Source: Cognatundibacterium rugosum
GTDB lineage: Bacteria > Pseudomonadota > Gammaproteobacteria > Burkholderiales > Burkholderiaceae_D
Direction of reading: 5' to 3'
DNA: 64,000 bases
Assembly: GCF_014284365.1 (NCBI RefSeq)
Contig: NZ_JACOGG010000004.1
Span: forward strand, 181,381 to 245,380
Shown here piece after piece: positions 57,703 to 64,000 of the stretch. Position 1 is the stretch's first letter, and the number at the start of each line of letters is the position of its first letter. Position numbers and translations under genes: made by a program. Below the pieces are notes generated by a model. The model saw only the letters and a program-made list of their open reading frames with translations, was not told the DNA's origin and did no database searches.

Positions 57703-58488
57703 CTAGCCGCGGAAGCGATAGTGTTCCTGCGTGAACAAATCTATCCCGCACTGCAGATTTTCTATCCAGTCCAGGAAAGCATGGATGGCTTCTTTACCCT
57801 GGAAGTAACGGCCGTGCTGAGGCACCAGCATGTCCACGTCCATACCGCGCACCATATTCGCCCAATAACGACACACCTTATTCGATACCATGTAGCGCTT
57901 ATGGAAACCGCTCATGCTATGTAATTCCTGGTAAAACTCGTCTTTGCTGGTGATAGGACGTTCGATATCCTTGGCGTCCACCATGGAGGCGCCCATATCG
58001 CCGGAAAACAGGATTTTCGACTTGCTGTCATAAAACTGGAAATTGCCTTCAGCATGCAAAAAGTGCGCAGGCACCGCGTGTATCACGGTATCACGCAGGT
58101 GTACCGGCATGCCTTCATCGGGGATGCCGATAATACGACCTTCAGCCCGGTTCAGATTACAGAAATGCGGTACGAAGCGTGCCCACAGTTTAGACACATA
58201 TAAATTACATTCCGTGCTGAATAACCACTTGTCGAGCGCACCGATAATGTCAGGATCCTGATGCGAAGCGAACAAATACTTTAACTGCTGCTTAGGCAAG
58301 TATTTATGCATCGCCAGCACCAGCGAGTTATACGTCAGGTGACCGGAAGGATCGATCATCGCACCTTCGCCGTCGGACACGATCAGAAACTGATTAGCCT
58401 GCACAGCATGATCTGCCGCATCGTCCTTGATCAGATCATTAAACATGATACAGACATGTTTTCCGTCGTTATAAAGCTCGATAGCCAA
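57703..58488 (-). CDS. stand-alone ODP-type di-iron metallo-beta-lactamase-fold protein
   Basis: About 261 residues. All six flavodiiron metal ligands can be aligned: H-x-D-x-D in ASHQDPDIIGAL (the usual glutamate is Asp), His in HFLHAEGNF, Asp in FSGDMGAS, His in LVPQHGRYF. The flavodoxin domain of true flavodiiron NO/O2 reductases is absent, so this is like the oxygen-binding ODP proteins. I prefer the TTG start at 58488: it has GGGGAG at five bases, and the predicted transcript begins near 58523, too close for the ATG at 58512. An FNR-type box lies upstream. Confidence 0.75.
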   Translation of the reverse strand: MAIELYNDGKHVCIMFNDLIKDDAADHAVQANQFLIVSDGEGAMIDPSGHLTYNSLVLAMHKYLPKQQLKYLFASHQDPDIIGALDKWLFSTECNLYVSKLWARFVPHFCNLNRAEGRIIGIPDEGMPVHLRDTVIHAVPAHFLHAEGNFQFYDSKSKILFSGDMGASMVDAKDIERPITSKDEFYQELHSMSGFHKRYMVSNKVCRYWANMVRGMDVDMLVPQHGRYFQGKEAIHAFLDWIENLQCGIDLFTQEHYRFRG

Positions 58489-58529
58489 TTTTTCTCCCCG
58501 CTGCTCTGTCATCCAAAATCGGACATTTG

Positions 58530-58570
58530 ATTGTAACCATTACTACACAAGCAACGTTGACTTACATCAA
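58530..58570 (-). promoter_or_regulatory. class II FNR/ANR-type promoter of the ODP gene
   Basis: On the minus strand TTGAT-GTAA-GTCAA (58570-58557, nine of ten consensus bases) is followed after 21 bp by TACAAT (58535-58530). The box centre falls near -40.5 of the predicted start at 58523, the classical activating position. Confidence 0.7.
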
Positions 58571-58603
58571 AACGATGATTGTAGGAAAAAGATACTTCAC
58601 CAT

Positions 58604-58638
58604 AAAAAACGACCACCGCAGCGGCAGCTGAGGTGGCC
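58604..58638 (-). terminator. terminator of the porin-like gene
   Basis: GGCCACC/GGTGGTC stem with inner CAGC-TGCC-GCTG helix (58638-58611) followed by a six-base U-tract on the minus strand. It isolates the ODP promoter from upstream transcription. Confidence 0.88.
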
Positions 58639-58662
58639 TCAAGAGGAGCACAACTTCAATGT

Positions 58663-59823
58663 TCAAAACGTACCTTGCAGTGACAGAGACAACAACTTGG
58701 AATCACCAAAGAAAGGATAGGGGTAATGTGACTTGTCTTTAGAAATATCGTATTGCAGTTTCAGTGCCATGTTTTTACGGAAGTCCCAGCGCAAAGACAG
58801 ATAATGCGATTGACGTGCTTCTATCGGCTCGGTCACTGTTGTGTATTGCGAGTAGGTATACATCGGCGTCCAGGCACCGAAGTTATAACCAATACCAAAC
58901 AAGGCGTACTTATAGATATTGTTAATCCCCTTAGACGCATCCTTTTGTTCGAAACGGTCAAACTCCGATTTGAGCAGCCAGTTTTTGTAATCCATATTGA
59001 TGGATAAGCCCATAATCCGGGTCGGCTGATCTTGCAGCAGGAAGGTAGTGCCAGCGACCGGATCATTTTGTGACACGGTTTCTTCATGCCGCATCATCAT
59101 CGCGCGCATGTCGAAAATCCCATTATTGACACTAACGGAAGCACCAAGAATTTTTTTCCATGCATCATTGGTCGGCGTGGTGTAGTACAAGCGCGTGTAG
59201 TAAGGATTATTATCCGAGGTAAAGCTGCCCGCCCACGCAGTGGCCGTCATCGCCCAGTCAGACTGCCCCAACTGATGACGATAACTGACGTTGCCGCCAT
59301 CGTAGGCGTAAATCGGCCAGCCATATACATCCGGAGCAGGACGCGACCAGGGATAGGCATAACCGATATACAGATAATCACTGTAATAATACAAAGGAAT
59401 CCGGAAGCGTCCAGCCTGAAAAGTCCAGTCAGATTCCGCACTCGGTTGCCAGCTCAGATAAGCCCAGTCTACGGTTGGGCGTGAACCTTTGTTCGGATTC
59501 AGCGTGCGCATCACGACTTGCGCTGTTGCGGACAAGGTAGGTGAAAATTCTTTTTTCAATTGCAAACCCAGTAGCGATTCCTGATCCAGTTGCCAGCCCT
59601 TGGATTTTTCATATACCCCGGTGTATTCCCAGTTCTGTATCGAACATGGGCATTGATATTGCTGATAAGTCCAAGGGGTGGAACTGCCCATTGCCGAACC
59701 ACTGAGTACCTTACCTGCAGTCAGATTATAAAAACCGCTCAGTTTGAGCGAACCGCTTTCATCCAGATCAATCGCTGAAGCCAGACCTGGCAACAAGAGC
59801 ATGGCACACACTAACTTCTTCAT
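58663..59823 (-). CDS. outer membrane porin-like beta-barrel protein
   Basis: 386 residues from the ATG at 59823, which has AAGGAGAATAG and a signal peptide (MKKLVCAMLLLPGLASA). The body alternates polar and aromatic residues, is rich in Tyr/Trp, and ends LSLSLQGTF with a terminal Phe typical for outer-membrane barrels. It contains a CPC motif (QYQCPCSIQNW) near residue 60, unusual in a porin. I do not recognise a named family. It follows a PBP-like gene by 35 bp and is probably in its operon. Confidence 0.65.
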   Translation of the reverse strand: MKKLVCAMLLLPGLASAIDLDESGSLKLSGFYNLTAGKVLSGSAMGSSTPWTYQQYQCPCSIQNWEYTGVYEKSKGWQLDQESLLGLQLKKEFSPTLSATAQVVMRTLNPNKGSRPTVDWAYLSWQPSAESDWTFQAGRFRIPLYYYSDYLYIGYAYPWSRPAPDVYGWPIYAYDGGNVSYRHQLGQSDWAMTATAWAGSFTSDNNPYYTRLYYTTPTNDAWKKILGASVSVNNGIFDMRAMMMRHEETVSQNDPVAGTTFLLQDQPTRIMGLSINMDYKNWLLKSEFDRFEQKDASKGINNIYKYALFGIGYNFGAWTPMYTYSQYTTVTEPIEARQSHYLSLRWDFRKNMALKLQYDISKDKSHYPYPFFGDSKLLSLSLQGTF

Positions 59824-59858
59824 CGCTATTCTCCTTATCTTGATGTCAGTCCAGCAGA

Positions 59859-60269
59859 TCACGGTACGATGGCGACAACTTTGACGCTGTCGTCGACCGC
59901 AGATTTTTCTATATAACCCATCGCATTTGGGGTTTCACTGACATACTTCTTCACCTCAGCACTGGATTTGAACTCTTTCGGTGCTTTGGCTTTTCCCGTG
60001 AAAAGCAGTTTGGACCAGATGGCTTGTACCTGAGCCGGATCTTTATCCAACACTTTTTTATAAAACTCCGCACGCATCGGTGAGTTTTCTGCGAGCTCCA
60101 CCGGTGCAAATAAATTAGAGCCGCCCAGATAAAATTGTGCGACCTGATTCAGGAACAATTTAGTGGCAGGATTTTCTTTATTGACGATGATGACCATCTC
60201 AGCGTGGACTGGCATGCTCAGGCACCCCACCACGATCACAGCAAGCAAACTCAGATATCGGCACTTCAT
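59859..60269 (-). CDS. PstS-like (phosphate-binding domain) periplasmic protein, small
   Basis: 136 residues: signal peptide (LSLLAVIVVGCLSMPVHA), then VIIVNKENPATKLFLNQVAQFYLGGSNLF, a motif typical of PBP-like domains related to PstS. It is about half the length of a full binding protein, so it likely represents a single lobe. GGAGG precedes the ATG. Co-transcribed with the porin-like gene; no ABC transporter genes are nearby. Ligand unknown. Confidence 0.7.
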   Translation of the reverse strand: MKCRYLSLLAVIVVGCLSMPVHAEMVIIVNKENPATKLFLNQVAQFYLGGSNLFAPVELAENSPMRAEFYKKVLDKDPAQVQAIWSKLLFTGKAKAPKEFKSSAEVKKYVSETPNAMGYIEKSAVDDSVKVVAIVP

Positions 60270-60555
60270 GACTCATCCTCCGGTAAAAACTGCAACAGCA
60301 GAACAGGACTGACAATGAGGCTATTTCAGGGGAAATTCGGGTGGGGAAACAGACTACGGGTATACAAAATCACGCCGTCCGGAAAGGCAAAAAACGATGC
60401 GATGACCCGGGCTAACCTGCTGATTTCAGTCTAGTCATGCTGATTGGAAATTCCCAATTTGTTTATTGCGAACGTTAACTTTCCGCAACGGAACAAAAAA
60501 AAGCAGCAGGGGAGGCCAGGCTCCGCTGCTGCTTTTCGCATGATGACAAAGGAAA
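60270..60555. other. intergenic region with metF terminator and PBP-porin promoter
   Basis: 286 bp. Besides the metF terminator (60492-60534) I see no coding or RNA gene. The promoter of the PBP-like/porin operon must lie here, but no clear hexamer pair is evident. Confidence 0.5.
60492..60534 (-). terminator. rho-independent terminator of metF
   Basis: AAGCAGCAG.GGAG/CTCC.CTGCTGCTT stem (60501-60534) with an A-run giving a U-tract on the minus strand. Confidence 0.9.
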
Positions 60556-61383
60556 TTAAATCAGATTTTTCCAAATCGCTGTGGTGGGCGCCGCCTGATT
60601 CAGGGAATAAAAATGCAAACCCGGCGCGCCGCCTGCCAACAAACGTTCACACATACTGCTGACCACATCCAGCCCAAAAGCCTTGATCGATGCACTGTCA
60701 TCGCCGTAGCTATTGAGCTTCAGGCGTATCCATCGAGGGATCTCAGCGCCACACATTTCTGAGAAGCGCTGTAACTGGCTGCTATTGGTGATCGGCATAA
60801 TACCGGCCAGCACAGGCACATCCACGCCCAGCTTGTGCGCCTCTTCCACAAAGCGGAAATAAGCGTCCGCATTATAAAAATACTGGGTAATCGCAGAATT
60901 CGCCCCCGCCTTCACTTTGCGTACAAAGTTTTGCAGATCATCCTGCGGCGAACGTGCCTGTGGATGCATTTCCGGATAAGCTGCCACTTCGATATGAAAC
61001 CAGTCACCGGTTTCAGCACGGATAAACTCAACCAGCTCATTCGCATAGCGGAACTCGCCACCCATGCCATAACCGCTGGGTAAATCACCACGCAGTGCAA
61101 CCAAACGACGGATATCATGCGCCTGATATTGCTGCAGAATCTGACGTATCGAGTCACGGGTACCACCAACGCAAGATAAGTGTGGAGCCGCTTCAAAACC
61201 CTCACGCCGGATATCGACCACGGTATCGAGTGTACCTTGCTGGGTAGTGCCACCGGCACCGAAAGTCACGGAAAAATATTTAGGCTGCAACTCAGCCAGT
61301 TTGTTGCGGGTAACGCGCAGTTTCTCCACCCCTTCAGCGGTCTTAGGCGGAAAAAATTCTATGCTGAAGTTATGTTGATTCAT
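60556..61383 (-). CDS. metF: 5,10-methylenetetrahydrofolate reductase
   Basis: 275 residues from the ATG at 61383 (MNQHNFSIEFFPPKTAEGVEKL), which overlaps the upstream stop as ATGA; a longer in-frame reading is rejected. FAD enzyme reducing methylene-THF to methyl-THF for methionine synthesis. SIEFFPPK, VTFGAGGTTQQGT, LVALRGDLP and ITQYFYNADAYFRF are the family signatures. It is last in the riboswitch-controlled ahcY-holin-metF group. Confidence 0.97.
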   Translation of the reverse strand: MNQHNFSIEFFPPKTAEGVEKLRVTRNKLAELQPKYFSVTFGAGGTTQQGTLDTVVDIRREGFEAAPHLSCVGGTRDSIRQILQQYQAHDIRRLVALRGDLPSGYGMGGEFRYANELVEFIRAETGDWFHIEVAAYPEMHPQARSPQDDLQNFVRKVKAGANSAITQYFYNADAYFRFVEEAHKLGVDVPVLAGIMPITNSSQLQRFSEMCGAEIPRWIRLKLNSYGDDSASIKAFGLDVVSSMCERLLAGGAPGLHFYSLNQAAPTTAIWKNLI

Positions 61384-61724
61384 GATTTTTGCAAAAGTAA
61401 AGTCGAAAGCGTCCAGGAGATCACGCTGTATAACAAGGCGCCACCCACTGCGGACCAAAAACCGGCTACATGGAAACCATCCACCATGCTCGCTACCCCC
61501 CAGAACAGCAGGCCATTAATCACAAAAATGAATAAGCCCATGCTAATCACTGTAACTGGCAAGGTCAGCAACAACAGCGCCGGACGTAATACAGTATTGG
61601 CAAAACCCAGCACCAGCGCGACTAACAGCGCTGTACCAAGACTATCCACAGTCACGGTATGCATCAGATAGGGAAGCGCCAGCAATGCAAGCGCATTCAC
61701 CAGCCAGATAGCGAGCAGACGCAT
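61380..61724 (-). CDS. phage-holin-superfamily IV-like membrane protein
   Basis: 114 residues with four hydrophobic segments (LLAIWLVNALALLALPYLM, ALLVALVLGFANTVL, VISMGLFIFVINGLLF, AVGGALLYSVISWTLS). This matches the small four-helix PF04020-type membrane proteins that are conserved between ahcY and metF in Burkholderiales. 'Holin' is a family name only; no phage genes are near. CAGGAG precedes the ATG. Its tie to SAH/methionine metabolism is unexplained. Confidence 0.8.
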   Translation of the reverse strand: MRLLAIWLVNALALLALPYLMHTVTVDSLGTALLVALVLGFANTVLRPALLLLTLPVTVISMGLFIFVINGLLFWGVASMVDGFHVAGFWSAVGGALLYSVISWTLSTLLLQKS

Positions 61725-61736
61725 AGCATCTCCTGT

Positions 61737-61771
61737 AAAAAAAATCCCCGGTCTGCGCTGACAGAGCGGGG
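61737..61771 (-). terminator. terminator within the ahcY-holin-metF group
   Basis: CCCCG/CGGGG stem followed by eight T on the minus strand, located after ahcY and 13 bp before the holin ATG. It suggests ahcY is made in excess, with partial read-through into the two downstream genes. Confidence 0.8.
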
Positions 61772-61784
61772 AAAGGTTCAGATC

Positions 61785-63194
61785 TTAATAACGATAGTGT
61801 TCCGGCTTGTAAGGGCCTTCTTTTTTCACGCCGATATAAGCAGCTTGTTCATCGGTCAGTTCACTCAGTTGTGCATTGAGTTTTTTCAATTGCAGACGTG
61901 CGACTTTTTCATCCAGATGTTTCGGCAGAGTGTACACGCCGACCGGATATTGCGTATTGTTGAGGAAGAGTTCGATCTGGGCGATCGTCTGATTCGCAAA
62001 CGAAGAGCTCATTACATAGGATGGATGACCAGTACCGCAACCCAGATTCACCAGACGGCCTTCGGCCAGCAAGATAATGCGTTTGCCATCAGGGAAAATT
62101 ACATGATCCACTTGGGGTTTGATGTTTTCCCAAGTGTACTGCTTGAGCGAAGCCACATCGATCTCATTATCAAAGTGACCGATATTACAGACGATGGCCT
62201 GATCCTTCATCTTCTGCATATGGGCGTGCGAAATCACGTGGTAGTTACCTGTGGTGGTCACAAAGATGTCGCCATGTTCCGCTGCATAATCCATGGTCAC
62301 CACGCGGTAACCTTCCATCGCTGCCTGCAAGGCGCAGATAGGATCGATTTCTGTGACCCAGACCTGAGCAGACAGAGCACGCATCGCTTGCGCAGAACCC
62401 TTACCAACATCACCGTAGCCAGCGATCACCGCGACCTTACCCGCGATCATCACGTCAGTGGCGCGTTTGATACCATCCACCAGCGATTCGCGGCAGCCGT
62501 ACAGGTTATCAAATTTCGATTTCGTGACGGAGTCATTGACGTTAATTGCAGGGAAAGCCAGCTTGCCTTCTTTATGCATCTGGTACAGACGATGTACACC
62601 AGTCGTGGTTTCTTCGGTCACGCCCTTGATCTCAGCCAGGCGCTTAGAGTACCAGTTCGCATCGGTTTTCAGATGGGATTTGATTGCATTGAACAGGCAG
62701 ATTTCTTCTTCTGAGCCTGGATGATCGAGTACAGAAATATCTTTTTCTGCACGGGTGCCTAGGTGCAGCAGCAAAGTCGCATCACCACCGTCATCCAGGA
62801 TCATGTTGGAATAACCACCGTCGGTCCATTCAAAAATGCGGTGCGTGAATTCCCAGTATTCATCCAGGTTTTCGCCTTTGAATGCGAATACCGGTGTACC
62901 GCCAGCTGCGATCGCTGCCGCCGCGTGATCCTGGGTGGAGTAAATATTGCAGGAAGCCCAGCGTACCTGTGCGCCCAGTGCATTGAGTGTCTCGATCAGC
63001 ACTGCGGTCTGTATCGTCATATGCAGCGAACCGGTGATGCGTGCGCCTTTGAGGGGCTGGCTGGCAGCGAATTCCTCACGGATCGCCATCAGGCCAGGCA
63101 TTTCTGTTTCAGCGATCTGAATTTCTTTACGGCCCCAGTCAGCCAGGCTGATGTCGGCGACGAGGTAGTCTTGATGTGCTGTTTGAGTAGTCAT
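61785..63194 (-). CDS. ahcY: adenosylhomocysteinase
   Basis: 469 residues; hydrolyses S-adenosylhomocysteine to homocysteine and adenosine, clearing the methylation by-product. Motifs include [37 protein letters not shown] and the NAD-binding [11 protein letters not shown], ending KPEHYRY as expected. The ATG at 63194 is the only sensible in-frame start; the AAGGAGG ribosome-binding site lies about 19 nt away across a small hairpin. Controlled by the SAH riboswitch in its leader. Confidence 0.97.
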   Translation of the reverse strand: MTTQTAHQDYLVADISLADWGRKEIQIAETEMPGLMAIREEFAASQPLKGARITGSLHMTIQTAVLIETLNALGAQVRWASCNIYSTQDHAAAAIAAGGTPVFAFKGENLDEYWEFTHRIFEWTDGGYSNMILDDGGDATLLLHLGTRAEKDISVLDHPGSEEEICLFNAIKSHLKTDANWYSKRLAEIKGVTEETTTGVHRLYQMHKEGKLAFPAINVNDSVTKSKFDNLYGCRESLVDGIKRATDVMIAGKVAVIAGYGDVGKGSAQAMRALSAQVWVTEIDPICALQAAMEGYRVVTMDYAAEHGDIFVTTTGNYHVISHAHMQKMKDQAIVCNIGHFDNEIDVASLKQYTWENIKPQVDHVIFPDGKRIILLAEGRLVNLGCGTGHPSYVMSSSFANQTIAQIELFLNNTQYPVGVYTLPKHLDEKVARLQLKKLNAQLSELTDEQAAYIGVKKEGPYKPEHYRY

Positions 63195-63198
63195 GATG

Positions 63199-63220
63199 GC
63201 GGCGTTCTCACGCCCTCCTT
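63199..63220 (-). promoter_or_regulatory. ahcY ribosome-binding site with a hairpin before the start codon
   Basis: On the minus strand AAGGAGG is followed by GGCGT-GAGA-ACGCC, a 5-bp hairpin closed by a GNRA loop, then GCCATC and the ATG. Folding brings the ribosome-binding site to a normal distance from the start. Confidence 0.55.
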
Positions 63221-63237
63221 TCTAAAGAAAAAAGTAA

Positions 63238-63390
63238 CGTGAGCGCAGTTGTGGTCAGCAAGGCCGGAAATTTGTTCATTTTTTGCATCATCAGAAACAA
63301 GAAAGGCAAATGAAAAGCAAACTACCGGCTTACGCCTGTGATTCCAAGCCTGGCGGAAAAGAGATTTCCGTCGCAACGCTCCTTGGAAGC
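63238..63390 (-). ncRNA. S-adenosylhomocysteine (SAH) riboswitch
   Basis: Minus-strand RNA. P1 pairs TTCCAAG (63388 down) with CTTGGAA; the conserved core AGGAGCGTTGCGAC and GCCAGGCTTGG match the SAH aptamer. The 3' half AACTGCGCTCACG (~63251-63238) pairs its GCGCTC with GAGCGT to form the pseudoknot. Between P1 and the 3' half is an unusually long P3 arm, GCCGG-T-AGTTTG paired with CAAATTTCCGGC. Known SAH riboswitches turn genes on when SAH accumulates, fitting ahcY. Confidence 0.85.
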
Positions 63391-63395
63391 TGGGA

Positions 63396-63401
63396 AGTAT
63401 A
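63396..63401 (-). promoter_or_regulatory. -10 box of the ahcY promoter
   Basis: TATACT on the minus strand, placing the transcript start near 63389, exactly at the beginning of the riboswitch P1 stem. No clear -35 hexamer is seen at 17 bp. Confidence 0.55.
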
Positions 63402-63505
63402 GCGCAGCTCAGGGTTTTCTGCATAGCAAGCTGAACTGCACGCAGTATGTATGCGAAGCCACCCCAGCCGAATTTTTGCTTTTGGTCGTACAAATCAGGT
63501 ACAAA

Positions 63506-63538
63506 CCGCTGTAATCCCGCTGCAATACCGCTGTAAAA
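63506..63538. repeat. 11-bp tandem repeat, three units
   Basis: CCGCTGTAATC, CCGCTGCAATA and CCGCTGTAAAA lie head to tail between the IS element and the ahcY promoter. Possibly a regulator site or IS-junction debris. Confidence 0.7.
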
Positions 63539-63553
63539 CAAAAAAGGATGCCA

Positions 63554-64000
63554 TGTGAAGTGACCCCATTTAGTTGGACAGCTTGATAGTTACGTGGCCA
63601 AGGGCTGATTCCTGTATTGAACAGGACTCAGCCCTTTTAATTTCAGTTTTATACGGTCATGATTATAGTAGTGGATGTAGTCAGCCAATCCCTTCTCCAG
63701 CTCCTCGACGTTGTTGAATTTGGTCAGGTAATAGTATTCCGACTTCAATACAGCAAAGAAGCTCTCCATCGCTGCGTTATCCAGACAGTTCCCTTTGCGC
63801 GACATGCTTTGCGTCACCTGGCGCTGTTCCAGTAAGCGCCGGTATGCTGGCATTTGATATTGCCAGCCCTGATCGGAGTGCAGTATCGGACGATCTCCAG
63901 GCTTTAACTTGCTCCATGCGCTCGTCAGCATTTCGCTGATCATCTTAAATACCGGCCGCCGTGACGTGTTAAAGGCAATAATTTCTCCGTTGTATAGATC
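63554..64000 (-). mobile_element. IS3-family insertion sequence, one end (truncated by window)
   Basis: The outer end is probably at TGTGAAGTGACCCC (about 63554), starting with the TG of IS3-type terminal repeats; the exact boundary needs the other end. It contains the transposase OrfB C-terminus and continues past the right edge. Confidence 0.7.
63590..64000 (-). CDS. IS3-family transposase OrfB (partial, C-terminal)
   Basis: The frame is open to the window edge: DLYNGEIIAFNTSRRPVFK precedes the apparent ATG at 63943, so the real start lies outside. The DDE core is visible: LHSDQGWQYQ with the second Asp, and the Glu in DNAAMESFFAVLKSEYYY, ending with the IS3/IS150-type YNHDRIKLKLKGLSPVQYR. 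It looks intact here. Its terminus lies about 150 bp upstream of the ahcY promoter, read in the same direction. Confidence 0.92.
   Translation of the reverse strand, partial: DLYNGEIIAFNTSRRPVFKMISEMLTSAWSKLKPGDRPILHSDQGWQYQMPAYRRLLEQRQVTQSMSRKGNCLDNAAMESFFAVLKSEYYYLTKFNNVEELEKGLADYIHYYNHDRIKLKLKGLSPVQYRNQPLAT

Noticed and set aside
61659..62714. 351-residue plus-strand ORF opposite ahcY
   Set aside because: It is a frame shadow of the highly conserved ahcY gene, with low-complexity His/Arg/Phe-rich content and no family motif.
63191..63541. 116-residue minus-strand ORF upstream of ahcY
   Set aside because: It lies across the SAH riboswitch, the ahcY promoter and its ribosome-binding site; no protein motif is visible.

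Overview
The window looks like a stable chromosomal segment of a betaproteobacterium (Burkholderiales, probably Oxalobacteraceae; an Undibacterium/Herminiimonas-like organism is my inference). Evidence is gene order rather than a database search: ptsN-hprK-rapZ; mutM-dynamin GTPase-mutY; TPR lipoprotein-lolB-ispE-tRNA-Gln-prs-rplY; lpxL-lpxL divergent from metK; and SAH riboswitch-ahcY-holin-like-metF. Base composition is moderate and even, apart from an AT-rich intergenic stretch near 42.2-42.8 kb. The only transposon is the end of an IS3-family element at the right edge.

Layout. 1-6.4 kb: partial YqaA-type membrane protein (minus), ilvA, queF, a PagP-like lipid A palmitoyltransferase, and a PAS/GAF/PAS/GGDEF/EAL protein. 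6.5-8.9 kb: nitrogen-PTS IIA, HPr kinase and RapZ. 9-16.6 kb (minus): mutM, a dynamin-like GTPase, mutY, then a secreted alpha/beta hydrolase coupled by ATGA overlaps to a NatA/NatB ABC exporter. 16.9-22.2 kb: outer-membrane lipoprotein, isoprenoid, PRPP and L25 genes. 22.4-26.8 kb: gamma-glutamyltranspeptidase convergent with a TonB receptor. 27.3-32.8 kb: 5-formyl-THF cyclo-ligase, lytic transglycosylase, GST, CCA-adding enzyme, GNAT. 32.8-36.8 kb: aromatic amino acid catabolism (phhA, hpd) with an Lrp-type regulator and an ornithine-cyclodeaminase-family gene. 36.8-41.2 kb: a DUF2087 protein, two LpxL-family acyltransferases and metK. 41.2-49.7 kb: a secreted-protease block (M14, M4, M28, S9) with a DUF481 barrel. 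49.9-55.7 kb: asymmetric heterodimeric ABC exporter and PBP1A. 55.8-63.2 kb: metC with an Lrp regulator, a stand-alone di-iron (ODP-type) protein, a PBP-like/porin pair, then metF, a holin-like gene and ahcY.

Themes. Methyl-cycle genes metK, metC, metF and ahcY are all here, and ahcY sits behind an SAH riboswitch with an unusually long P3 arm. Oxygen control is suggested by two FNR/ANR-type boxes: one at the class II activator position of the ODP gene and one perfect box at the likely start of hpd transcription. The most intriguing unexplained structure is a ~100-bp dispersed palindromic repeat with GGACT/AGTCC ends. It occurs three times, plus one shortened relative, and two copies lie 16-17 bp from start codons of unrelated genes.
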